DNA of 64,000 nucleotides, taken from assembly GCA_045627385.1 (NCBI GenBank), contig JAZQNO010000004.1:50171-114170 (forward strand), in the 5' to 3' direction. Positions 52,937-61,220 of this stretch are shown here, piece by piece (positions within the stretch are counted from its first letter, which is position 1; the number at the start of each line of letters is the position of its first letter). Under the pieces are notes generated by a model. It did no database searches and had not been told where the DNA came from. It saw only the letters and a list, made by a program, of their open reading frames with translations. This stretch comes from UBA1757 sp045627385. GTDB taxonomy: Bacteria; Bacteroidota; Bacteroidia; Bacteroidales; UBA1402. Position numbers and translations under genes: made by a program.

Positions 52937-53884
52937 TTATCGGGTCAGTCGAATATACAGGCAGTATAAAGGATAAAAATGATTGATGGCCGAAGCGACC
53001 GTTTTTTTCTTGCGGGAAGAAAAGCACGAGGCATCGATGGGAAGGAATTCGGAAGGTTTCACCAAGGATTTGAATTCTCTGTATCGAAGTCCCTTTATTT
53101 TGGAGGCGGCGTAAATGTCGTTGATGACTAGAGAATACAGCAACCGGTTGTAATTCATGTAACTGACGGAATCCTTTTCAGATCCGTCTATGGCCTTGCG
53201 AATGTGGTCCAGCGCTTTCTTTTCGGCGGCGAGTCGGGCAGTGGTGAAATTGTGCGATGCGCTTGACGGATGTTCGGTCACCAGATAGAAATCGATGCTG
53301 AGGAAACGGATTGCATCCAGTTTGGACAGACATTCGGCCATGAAGAGAGAGTCTTCTCCGTGGGTGAAACCCGGTATGAATCTGATGCCCTTGTCTTGCA
53401 GAAACTGTCTTTTGAACAGTACGCCGCAAACGCTGCCCCGTGCATAATCCATTGCTGAGACTTCTGCAGCCGAGTAGTTTGCAGATTCATCAATACCGTC
53501 AGGGAAAGAATATTTCAAGCCTTTGTCGCCAAGCGAATTCAGCACCAGCAGGTCGGGATGCGTTTGGTCGAGCGCTTCCGACAAAGAAGGGATGACAGTC
53601 GCCTCAATCCGGTCGTCGGCGTCTACAAACGCGACATAGTCGCCTGTGCAAGCGTCCAGACCTGCATTTCTGGCCGCGGAGACTCCTGCATTCGGCTGGC
53701 TGATGATCCGCAGTCTGGCCTTCTCGAAAACGAACGATTCTATGATGCTTTTGCTCTGGTCTGTGGAGCCGTCGTCGATGACGACCACTTCCAGAGACTT
53801 TTCGTCGAAAGCCCTCACAGATTCCAGGCACGTTTTGATGAAGTCGGCTGAATTGTACGACGGTATGATGATGGAAAGGGTCAT
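52937..53884 (-). CDS. Glycosyltransferase family 2
   Basis: A 315-residue GT-A glycosyltransferase. It begins with LSIIIPSYNSADFIKTCLESV and VVVIDDGSTDQS, followed by SAARNAGLDACTGDYVAFVDADDRI, in which the DxD metal site is the DAD near residue 88. SLFMAECLSKL near residue 190 is the acceptor-side region. It probably adds one sugar to a surface glycan. It is the last gene of a four-gene operon with a flippase, pyruvyltransferase and nitroreductase-like protein, each 1-4 bp apart. Confidence 0.92.
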   Translation of the reverse strand: MTLSIIIPSYNSADFIKTCLESVRAFDEKSLEVVVIDDGSTDQSKSIIESFVFEKARLRIISQPNAGVSAARNAGLDACTGDYVAFVDADDRIEATVIPSLSEALDQTHPDLLVLNSLGDKGLKYSFPDGIDESANYSAAEVSAMDYARGSVCGVLFKRQFLQDKGIRFIPGFTHGEDSLFMAECLSKLDAIRFLSIDFYLVTEHPSSASHNFTTARLAAEKKALDHIRKAIDGSEKDSVSYMNYNRLLYSLVINDIYAASKIKGLRYREFKSLVKPSEFLPIDASCFSSRKKKTVASAINHFYPLYCLYIRLTR

Positions 53885-53885
53885 G

Positions 53886-54866
53886 TTACGGTTCCAATTT
53901 TGTCAATGCCAGGTTTCCGTCAAGTCTGGCGGATGCCGCTATTTTGAACTTTTCTTCAGGAATGCTGCCGCAAAGTATCATCAGCGTGACGGTTTCCTTA
54001 TCTGGGATTCTCACTGTTTCTCTGAGTTTCCTGTCGTCTGACGGGGAATCGCACCAGTTGACGGGGCACGCCCCGATTTTGTGATAATGAAGGGCATAGA
54101 GAAGGTTCATGGCATAAATGCCCGAATCCATAAAGCCCAGATTCCGACTGTAGGCCCCGGTGTATGAAGACAAGTCGACGGTGAGAATCAACAGCTTGTC
54201 TGTCTGGTCGCCAAATCCCCGATTGCCACCCTGCAATTTCAGGACTTTGGAAATGAGGTTTTTGTCGCTTATGAGATACACCCTGGAAGCCTGACGGTTG
54301 CAGGCCGATGGCGCATTCTGTGCCAAGTCGACAGCTTTGCGTATGTTTTCTTCCGATACGTGTGCAGTGCCGAAATGTCTCAAGCTGTGTCTGCTCCAAG
54401 AGAATGAGGGAAAAGCTTCTTCCACTTTGGAAAAATAATCTTCGGGAAGCATCTGAATCTGATTGGAAGGAAGCGTTTCGGGAAATTTGGAGATGAGTTC
54501 GTCCATTGATTTCAGCATGGAGGCACTCAGATTGTATCCCTTCTCATCATGTACGGAACGGTATTCCAAAATGACGGCGACGGCTCTGAGCAAAAAAGGA
54601 TTTTCATCTCCAAACAGCGCCATGAACCGCTTGCAGTCTTTTATCAGACTTGTCAGATTGTCTTTGCCGAACCCGAGGCGCATGTTGTCCATACACAGGC
54701 CTTTTTCAAGCACGTGTGTCTTGATGGCGAGCTGGGCTGCCAGTCCGGATTCGGTGACTTGGGTCTTGTTATAAGAGAAATCCTGGTATCTGCGGATGTC
54801 CATCCTATAGCATTTTCGAACGAAATGCCTGTAATTCAAACGGAATAAAAAATCCTTAATGTCCAT
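53886..54866 (-). CDS. Nitroreductase-like flavoprotein in a surface-glycan operon
   Basis: A 326-residue protein. The C-terminal 190 residues follow the nitroreductase fold: SRHSLRHFGTAHVSEENIRKAVDLAQNAPSACNRQ (FMN-binding Arg and the APSACN motif) and, later, DSGIYAMNLLYALHYHKIGACPVNWC. The first 130 residues are helical with no recognised domain, including HVLEKGLCMDN. Proteins of this type recur in Bacteroidota polysaccharide loci beside pyruvyltransferases; the substrate is not known and may be a glycan precursor. One base separates it from genes on both sides. Confidence 0.82.
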   Translation of the reverse strand: MDIKDFLFRLNYRHFVRKCYRMDIRRYQDFSYNKTQVTESGLAAQLAIKTHVLEKGLCMDNMRLGFGKDNLTSLIKDCKRFMALFGDENPFLLRAVAVILEYRSVHDEKGYNLSASMLKSMDELISKFPETLPSNQIQMLPEDYFSKVEEAFPSFSWSRHSLRHFGTAHVSEENIRKAVDLAQNAPSACNRQASRVYLISDKNLISKVLKLQGGNRGFGDQTDKLLILTVDLSSYTGAYSRNLGFMDSGIYAMNLLYALHYHKIGACPVNWCDSPSDDRKLRETVRIPDKETVTLMILCGSIPEEKFKIAASARLDGNLALTKLEP

Positions 54867-54867
54867 A

Positions 54868-55962
54868 TCAGTTAGCTTTCAATGCATCGGACAGGAAAGA
54901 CGAGGATGCTTCTCTCAGTTTCTCCAGTTTCCGATTGACGGAAGAATAATCTATCGAGGCGATTTCCATATCTGCAGATGGATTCTCGAGCAGTCGGTCC
55001 TCCAACTCCAAGGCGTGCAACAATGATCCGACACGCCCTGATTTGCTCCCCATGCCCATCGCGTAGAAATCTTTGTTGAAAAGAAGTGAGAAAGCGACGC
55101 CATGAAATGAAGTGGATACGACCAAAGAGGCGTTTCTGATGGAGGAAATCAGATCGAAGGGCGAATAGAACAGGGTGGACCAGACGATGGTTTTGTAGGA
55201 TTGTACGCCGCCTAGCACTGTCTTGACAGGCATGCCCGTCCGTGCAGACAGCTCGTTTACAAACGCATCGGCAGCATCGTCATACATCAATTTGTAATAC
55301 AGGATATAGTCGTGCGATGCCTTTTTGCTGGCGAATGGTTGCCAGAATTCTCCTCCAATGAGCAAGGTGGGGTCCAAAACCGTTTGAACTTCCCTGCCTG
55401 TCGCTTGTGAAACGACTTCTGCAAGTTTGTCTTCTCTTGCAGAGATGGCATGGAAATCAGACAGATGGTCACGCATGAACGCCATGTCTTCCGGAAGGCA
55501 GTGCAATTCTCCCATACTGGGCGCATAAGCCACTTTTCGGACGCTCTCCGAAAGGAAGTCTCCCCAATAAGCCGGGTCATATCCGTCCATGCCCTCAAGA
55601 GTGGATTTCCACCATATCTGGTCACTGCCGTACACGATGCAGTCGAACTCGGCCGTTTTCAGATTTTCATGATGCTGAAACGCAGGTCGGGAATCCAATC
55701 CGAAATGCTTTTTCCGCAATCGGTTCATGACGGCGGCCCTGGGCAGTTTGCAGCAGGCAAGAAGACATTCGCGGAAGAACAGCTTGAGAGAGCGAACGGC
55801 CTTGGGATCGAAGACGGAACAATGCCTTCGATGTTCTTCGGGCCAGTAATCGACGAAGGACACCTGATGCCCCAGATGTTCCAGGTACGATTTCAAAGCG
55901 AAAGCCTGAAGAAACGCACCAAAGTTGTTGGCTCGATGAAATGTCAGGATGCCTATCTTCAT
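54868..55962 (-). CDS. Polysaccharide pyruvyl transferase family protein
   Basis: A 364-residue enzyme of the WcaK/CsaB family, which adds pyruvate ketals from phosphoenolpyruvate to sugars of surface polymers. The N-terminus MKIGILTFHRANNFGAFLQA is the family start; YGSDQIWW near residue 113 and SAREDKLAEVVSQ near residue 175 are further blocks, with LVVSTSFHGVAFSLLF near residue 285 as the nucleotide-binding-like motif. The ATG at 55962 overlaps the flippase stop by 4 bp; an alternative at 55974 is possible. Confidence 0.88.
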   Translation of the reverse strand: MKIGILTFHRANNFGAFLQAFALKSYLEHLGHQVSFVDYWPEEHRRHCSVFDPKAVRSLKLFFRECLLACCKLPRAAVMNRLRKKHFGLDSRPAFQHHENLKTAEFDCIVYGSDQIWWKSTLEGMDGYDPAYWGDFLSESVRKVAYAPSMGELHCLPEDMAFMRDHLSDFHAISAREDKLAEVVSQATGREVQTVLDPTLLIGGEFWQPFASKKASHDYILYYKLMYDDAADAFVNELSARTGMPVKTVLGGVQSYKTIVWSTLFYSPFDLISSIRNASLVVSTSFHGVAFSLLFNKDFYAMGMGSKSGRVGSLLHALELEDRLLENPSADMEIASIDYSSVNRKLEKLREASSSFLSDALKAN

Positions 55963-57485
55963 GAATGGTGCCATTTTGATTTGATGAAACCGACGGCGCC
56001 CGCACGCTCGGATTTCTTCATGCCGGCGAACCAGACGCAGAGCACTATGCTTAAGATGCTCAAGACAATTACCGTGATGCCTTTGCCATAAAAACTGACA
56101 GGAGCGAGGAGCAGGGCGACAGGCGCCAAAGAAGACAGGACAGTCACGATGCCGACAGGAAGCAACACCTCTTTCAGATAGTCTGCGACGCTCATTTTCA
56201 GCAGACGCTTCATGAAAATGACCCGCAGCACCTGAGCCACAACCGAAAGCAGAATGATGACGACAAAAACGCTTTCTGGGGTGAAATCGCCGAATTTGAA
56301 CATCAGATAGGCTATGGGCAGCGTCAGCAACATCGTGCCGCCTACGAAGATTTGATACCATTTGATTTTCCCTGTGGCTTGAACGGCCGTCACCAGCGGA
56401 TAGCTGATGCTGTCGATGACAGCTGCCACCAACATGAGTCGGGTGAAGATGACCGAGTGGGCCGGCACGTCTTTCAGCCAGATGTCAAGCACGGCCTCTG
56501 CCTCCAGGCAGAACGGCAGGACAATCATAAACAGCAGATAGTAAGAAAATTTTGAGCTTTGGAAGACCAGCTTCATCATCGAACGGTCTTCACCGGAAGC
56601 ATAAGATTTGGTGATCTGCGGATTGAACGCCGTGCAGAAATTGCTGACGAATTGGTTTATGGTGAGATACACTTGATAGGCCACCTTGAACGCGGCATTC
56701 ACCACGGGCCCGAAAAACATATTCAACAGAATGTTGGACCCTTGGGTTTTGAAGATGCCCGACATGGTGCCCACCACGTTCCATCCCGTGTAACCCACAA
56801 TCTCGCGGAACTGATCGCGGTCCCAAAAGAAGCGGTAGCGGCATTCCTCATAGAAATGCGAGCAATAAATCCAATAGAACAGACTGACCGCAATGCTTAC
56901 GAGGCACATCAGAGCCGCATAAAGAATGAGCTTGTCGTGGCAGGATGCCACTAGAGCGAAGGCGATTCCCAGTTTCAGAAAGGCTTCCACGATGCTGCTG
57001 TAGGCGAAGACCTTCATTTTTTCCTTGGCTATGATGATGGCTCTGTAAGGAGTGGAGAGCATCGTGGCGATAAAGGACAATACGGACAGCTGAAACACCC
57101 AGTTGACGGCCGTCGCCCTCTCTGGAGGAAAGACCATTTTGGCATTCAGAAACCATAGCCCGAAGGTTTCTGACAGCACTAGGATGATGGCGCCGAGCAA
57201 GAGAAAAATGGAGACATTGAGACAGAAGACCTTGTGCAGGGCGTTGCGGTCGTCCCGACCGATTTCAATGGCGAAGTAGCGGTTGCAGGCCGCAGACATC
57301 ACACCATTGAGGAAGGAGAAAGCCACGACAATGCCCCCGACGGCGCCATACAGGCCGTAGTCGACCTCGCCAAGAGCGTCGAGCACCACTCTGGAAGTGT
57401 AGAGGCTGACGATCATGATGAGCGCCATCCTGACATAGAGCAGCAGTGTGTTGCGGGCTATCCTTTTCTGGTCAACTTGTCCCAT
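55959..57485 (-). CDS. Wzx-like oligosaccharide flippase
   Basis: A 508-residue membrane protein with twelve to fourteen hydrophobic segments. The start IARNTLLLYVRMALIMIVSLYTSRVVLDALG and the GEVDYGLYGAVGGIV block are typical of Bacteroidota O-antigen/capsule flippases of the MOP superfamily. It likely moves an undecaprenyl-linked unit across the inner membrane, the unit being built in part by the downstream glycosyltransferase and pyruvyltransferase. It is the first gene of its operon, with its own promoter at 57513-57520. Confidence 0.88.
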   Translation of the reverse strand: MGQVDQKRIARNTLLLYVRMALIMIVSLYTSRVVLDALGEVDYGLYGAVGGIVVAFSFLNGVMSAACNRYFAIEIGRDDRNALHKVFCLNVSIFLLLGAIILVLSETFGLWFLNAKMVFPPERATAVNWVFQLSVLSFIATMLSTPYRAIIIAKEKMKVFAYSSIVEAFLKLGIAFALVASCHDKLILYAALMCLVSIAVSLFYWIYCSHFYEECRYRFFWDRDQFREIVGYTGWNVVGTMSGIFKTQGSNILLNMFFGPVVNAAFKVAYQVYLTINQFVSNFCTAFNPQITKSYASGEDRSMMKLVFQSSKFSYYLLFMIVLPFCLEAEAVLDIWLKDVPAHSVIFTRLMLVAAVIDSISYPLVTAVQATGKIKWYQIFVGGTMLLTLPIAYLMFKFGDFTPESVFVVIILLSVVAQVLRVIFMKRLLKMSVADYLKEVLLPVGIVTVLSSLAPVALLLAPVSFYGKGITVIVLSILSIVLCVWFAGMKKSERAGAVGFIKSKWHHS

Positions 57486-57512
57486 ATGGTCGATATCTCA
57501 GAACTGAAATCT

Positions 57513-57520
57513 CAAAGGTA
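57513..57520 (-). promoter_or_regulatory. -7 element of the surface-glycan operon
   Basis: TACCTTTG on the minus strand, 27 bp before the ATG at 57485. A TTG-containing CTTG 20 bp upstream (57541-57544) could be the -33 element. Confidence 0.5.
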
Positions 57521-57546
57521 CGAGATTCCGTTTTCCGTTACAAGCC

Positions 57547-58248
57547 TTACCGGGATTTTTGAGTCATATTTCCGTTCAGCTGTTTGTAGTCCTGAAGGAA
57601 TTCTTCGGGTTTCAGCACTTTCGGAGTGATGCGCAGGCGGAACATGTCGCCCTTGAACCAGCAGACCATATTCTGTCTCACACCGATGGAAGTGAAGCCC
57701 TCGGTGATGACCGGCCGGTAGGAGAGCGGATGGCGGCCTTGTTCGATGCCGTTCACATAACTGGCGATTCCGTCTTTCGAAACCGTCATCGTGAGATTGT
57801 ACCATTGGTCGGTCGGATGGACCTTGGCCGTGTCGATCAGCGCCACCGCCTCTTCGCGTGTGCCCAGGTTGATGAAGGCGTCGAAATACCAGGTGCTGTC
57901 TGGCTTGACTCGCGTCTCAAACAGGATGCGCGGACCTCTGACAGTGCCGATGTGGAGAAAGCGCTGCTCGAATTTTGCATCTCCGTCTTGCCTGAAAATC
58001 AGCTCTATTGTAAAATCGTCCAGACCCAAAATAGGAATTTCGTCCAGAAATGCGCCATCAGATTCACCGTTGAAATGCACGGCCATTCCCAGAGGAGTCT
58101 GAAAGATTTCGGGCTGTCCAAAGACTTGTCGAATGCTGGGATACGTGTTGGCATTCCAGTCGATGACAGAAGAAGACTGGGCGTTGGCTCCACAACTGCA
58201 AGTCAGAAGAGACATTCCCAAAGCGATTGCAAGAAGTTTGGTTTTCAT
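57547..58248 (-). CDS. Secreted LamG/concanavalin-A-like domain protein
   Basis: A 233-residue exported protein. The signal is followed by Cys 17 and Cys 19 (LLTCSCGANAQ), so it may be a lipoprotein. The mature part is a jelly-roll of the LamG/concanavalin-A type: MAVHFNGESDGAFLDEI, DDFTIELIFRQDG, DQWYNLTMTVSKDGIASYVNGIEQG and FKGDMFRLRITPKVLKPEEF are its successive strands. Such domains bind glycans or act as spacers; no catalytic motif is visible. It overlaps the upstream large protein by 4 bp (ATGA), so the two are probably made together. Confidence 0.78.
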   Translation of the reverse strand: MKTKLLAIALGMSLLTCSCGANAQSSSVIDWNANTYPSIRQVFGQPEIFQTPLGMAVHFNGESDGAFLDEIPILGLDDFTIELIFRQDGDAKFEQRFLHIGTVRGPRILFETRVKPDSTWYFDAFINLGTREEAVALIDTAKVHPTDQWYNLTMTVSKDGIASYVNGIEQGRHPLSYRPVITEGFTSIGVRQNMVCWFKGDMFRLRITPKVLKPEEFLQDYKQLNGNMTQKSR

Positions 58249-61202
58249 TTGAATGAGGGGTTGTTGGTGAGAGGGGCTCCGTCTGCCGTCAGACCTTCGG
58301 CGTCGATGGTGATGTAACGGCAGGTGGAGTTGTTGAAAAATTCGATATGGGCATTTCCAGAAGCGTCGGTCTTCAAGTCGGGATTCCAATAGAGCGTGCG
58401 GCGGCGGTCTTTGATGTCGGCGGGCAAAGGTCTTTTGCTGTAATCGGGATGATTGAAGTCTTTTGAAAACGAATAACCATAGTAGGTCACGCATCTGCCT
58501 TTGCTGACGGGCACCTTCACCGTACGGTCCTGAAAGTAATCGTAGTTGATGATGAAATTGTAGGAATAAGCGTCGCGAATGTCATCGACAGGCATGGTGC
58601 TGCGCTCTGTCTGATCGTAGTAGAGCGTAATGCGTTCGACCGATTCCAAGGGCAGACGTCTGCGCCATTTGATCGAATCGGGTATGCTCTGTATCGTAAT
58701 GTCGGTCTCTTCCAAAGACTCTTTCTGCTTCAGATAGCGGTGCATGTAGTAACTGCTTTCATCCCCGCGAAACCCATTGATACCGTAGACTTTTTTCGGG
58801 TCGTCATCTTTTCCGAAACCGACAACGCCGTCATATTCGTTGAAGACGAAGGAAATGCCTTCCTGTTCACGGTTGGCTGTGGCGGTGCCGAATCCGCGGA
58901 CGCCGTGCCTGACAATGGCCATCAAACCTATGTTGGAACGTTTGATGGGGCCTGTGAACATGCCCAGATCCATCTGAAGATTCAGTTCTTCCATGGGGTC
59001 CACCCGTACGGCAGGCAGCGAATAGTCCAGTTTCTGGAGTTTGCGTTTGGCGCTGACTTCCACATCTTTGAGAGAAACATTGTATTTTTCGTCGCTGTCA
59101 TAATCACTGACTTCGACGCGTGTCTTTTCATTTTTCTGTACCGAAGGATGGGTCTCAGTGTAGGTGAGCAACCTCACGTGCGGTATCCAGTTGTTGTCGA
59201 TGGGAATGTATTCGTAGGGGTAGTACGAACCGTCGTCTTTGTCCAGGTCTTTGAGGTCGTCAAATTTTGGACCAGACAGATAGATGACGGTTTTGTTTGC
59301 TTCCTCTTCTTCCTCTTCGGTATCTTCCGACGGAACGAACAACGATTGGGTGGCATCCATTCCGAAGAAGTCGGCCGTGTCCTTACGTCCGAAATTACGC
59401 CGATTGTCATGCACTTTCAGCAGAAGTATGCCGCTGCCGTCAAATTCCGGCATATCGAAGGAAAACAGTCCGTTACTGTCGGTTTTGCCGCGTCCTTTGA
59501 ACTGCATGCTGTCGCGTATGAGCAGGGCTTCGATATCCATACCTTCGCCCATTCGCTTTGTCCGGCCGATTTTCAGCCCCATCAGAGGATACACACGCCC
59601 CGATATTCTCAAGTCTTTTTCCACCTTGAAATCGGGGTCGAAAGGTTTGACTCCAGCCATCTGCTGCCAATCGTAGCGTCTCCAGCCTTGCACCAGCATA
59701 AGCAGGTCCAGGTGATACTGGCGTTTGCGGCTGTCGTCTTCGAAATAGTATAGGGGCGATTCAATGAATCCGTACAGATCGGATGAAAGCAGCAGGTTTG
59801 TCTGGATGTTCTGAAGTCCGGCATTGATTTCCCTGTGCTGTTCGTCGCAGATGGAGACGGACAGCGTTTGGCCGGCCAGAGGCCGGCCGCCTTGAACCAC
59901 GCTCAGGTTCATACCTATCTTTTCGAAGGGCGCGACACGGCGGTTCTCGTTCCAGTCCACTGTCACGTCGGCAAGACCCTTGTTCTCGTGCCGCACGAAC
60001 ACCAGCCGTTCGGCCAGAATGTCACCGTAGGCATTGAACAGCGTCAGTTGGTTCACCCCCACGGGCAGCGTTTCGAGGGAAATGTGGAACAAGCGGCTGC
60101 GGGCTTCCGTGCCAGTCCCTTCCGTGAAGACATCGCCGCCCATCGAAAAGCGTTCGAACACATAAGGTTCGCCTCGGCAGATGACCGTCAGACCCAAAAT
60201 TTCTTCGGGCAAGTCTGCGCTCTGCTGTATGTCGACAAGCAATTCGTCGGCCGATTGCTTGGCTGTGAGGACATATCCTTGATCCAGCGCTTCCGGAAGA
60301 TCGTACGAGTAGGTTTTCCCTTTGTACGTAATGTCAACAGAGGTGTGCCTGTCGGGAATGACATAAAAGTCGCCACGTCCCAAGTGACTGGTTTTGAACT
60401 GTCCGCTGCCTTTCCTCCGGTTTGTCAGTTCTCCGCTCACCTCGATGTGGCTTCCGTCCTGGGCCGTCGCCTCAAAGGCGACTCTCGAAAGCAGTCCTTT
60501 GACCAGGTGGCCGCCTTCGGGGTAAAAACGGATATCCGGTCGCTCTTCATTTTCATGCGACGGTCGATTCAAACCGGTGATGTGCTGGCGTTTCCGTATG
60601 TTTTTCAGATTCCAGTTGCCTTCGTCGGAGGGTTTGGCATAGACGGGGAAGACCCGTGAGAAGGCCGTCCCGCTTTCCTGAAAGAAACGGTCTGCATAGT
60701 ATTCGTTGAAGAAAAAAGCCCGGATTTCCGCCTCGTGTTCCTGCTCGATCATGCCGAAATTGAGCATATAGCGCGTATAGGCTCTGATTTCGTAATATCC
60801 CGAATTTAAATCGTCTTTCAAGACAAATTCCCCATGACAGCAGCCGTTCTCGATTTTCAGTTTGCGACGGTCTACGATGGTGCCTTCCTGCGTGATGAGT
60901 TCCACATGAAGTATGCCGCTCATATGGGTGGGTTCGTGTTGAGGTCCGCTGACCACATATGCCTTGAACCAGATGGTCTCACCGATGAAATAGGAGGTGT
61001 TGTCGAAATGCAGGTAGACCTTTTCCTGGGGAATGAAACGGTTGAAATCGCGAAGCGTCCCCACATAATAGCCGAGACGCTCCATGGCGACCTGAGGGTC
61101 GGCCAGGAGCGTCGAGTCGTTTTGAGCACGGCATCTGCCGCCGGTGACGGAAAGGCTGAAAGCCACCACCGCAGACCACAGGAGACGAATGCCCGATTTC
61201 AT
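58245..61202 (-). CDS. Large secreted MG2-like/beta-sandwich protein
   Basis: A 985-residue exported protein (signal peptide about 1-26). FIPQEKVYLHFDNTSYFIGETIWFKAYV near residue 57 is the alpha-2-macroglobulin MG2-type repeat found in many Bacteroidota proteins encoded near TonB systems, and more beta-sandwich repeats follow to about residue 600. PLMGLKIGRTKRMGEGMDIEALLIRD and DSNGLFSFDMPEFDGSG resemble carboxypeptidase-regulatory-like repeats. After an acidic linker (EDTEEEEEEANK) comes a region loosely like a TonB plug, then a final beta domain. There is no thioester motif or beta-barrel. The role is unknown; an envelope-associated scaffold is plausible. Confidence 0.72.
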   Translation of the reverse strand: MKSGIRLLWSAVVAFSLSVTGGRCRAQNDSTLLADPQVAMERLGYYVGTLRDFNRFIPQEKVYLHFDNTSYFIGETIWFKAYVVSGPQHEPTHMSGILHVELITQEGTIVDRRKLKIENGCCHGEFVLKDDLNSGYYEIRAYTRYMLNFGMIEQEHEAEIRAFFFNEYYADRFFQESGTAFSRVFPVYAKPSDEGNWNLKNIRKRQHITGLNRPSHENEERPDIRFYPEGGHLVKGLLSRVAFEATAQDGSHIEVSGELTNRRKGSGQFKTSHLGRGDFYVIPDRHTSVDITYKGKTYSYDLPEALDQGYVLTAKQSADELLVDIQQSADLPEEILGLTVICRGEPYVFERFSMGGDVFTEGTGTEARSRLFHISLETLPVGVNQLTLFNAYGDILAERLVFVRHENKGLADVTVDWNENRRVAPFEKIGMNLSVVQGGRPLAGQTLSVSICDEQHREINAGLQNIQTNLLLSSDLYGFIESPLYYFEDDSRKRQYHLDLLMLVQGWRRYDWQQMAGVKPFDPDFKVEKDLRISGRVYPLMGLKIGRTKRMGEGMDIEALLIRDSMQFKGRGKTDSNGLFSFDMPEFDGSGILLLKVHDNRRNFGRKDTADFFGMDATQSLFVPSEDTEEEEEEANKTVIYLSGPKFDDLKDLDKDDGSYYPYEYIPIDNNWIPHVRLLTYTETHPSVQKNEKTRVEVSDYDSDEKYNVSLKDVEVSAKRKLQKLDYSLPAVRVDPMEELNLQMDLGMFTGPIKRSNIGLMAIVRHGVRGFGTATANREQEGISFVFNEYDGVVGFGKDDDPKKVYGINGFRGDESSYYMHRYLKQKESLEETDITIQSIPDSIKWRRRLPLESVERITLYYDQTERSTMPVDDIRDAYSYNFIINYDYFQDRTVKVPVSKGRCVTYYGYSFSKDFNHPDYSKRPLPADIKDRRRTLYWNPDLKTDASGNAHIEFFNNSTCRYITIDAEGLTADGAPLTNNPSFK

Positions 61203-61220
61203 ACGAAAAGAGTCGGGAGA

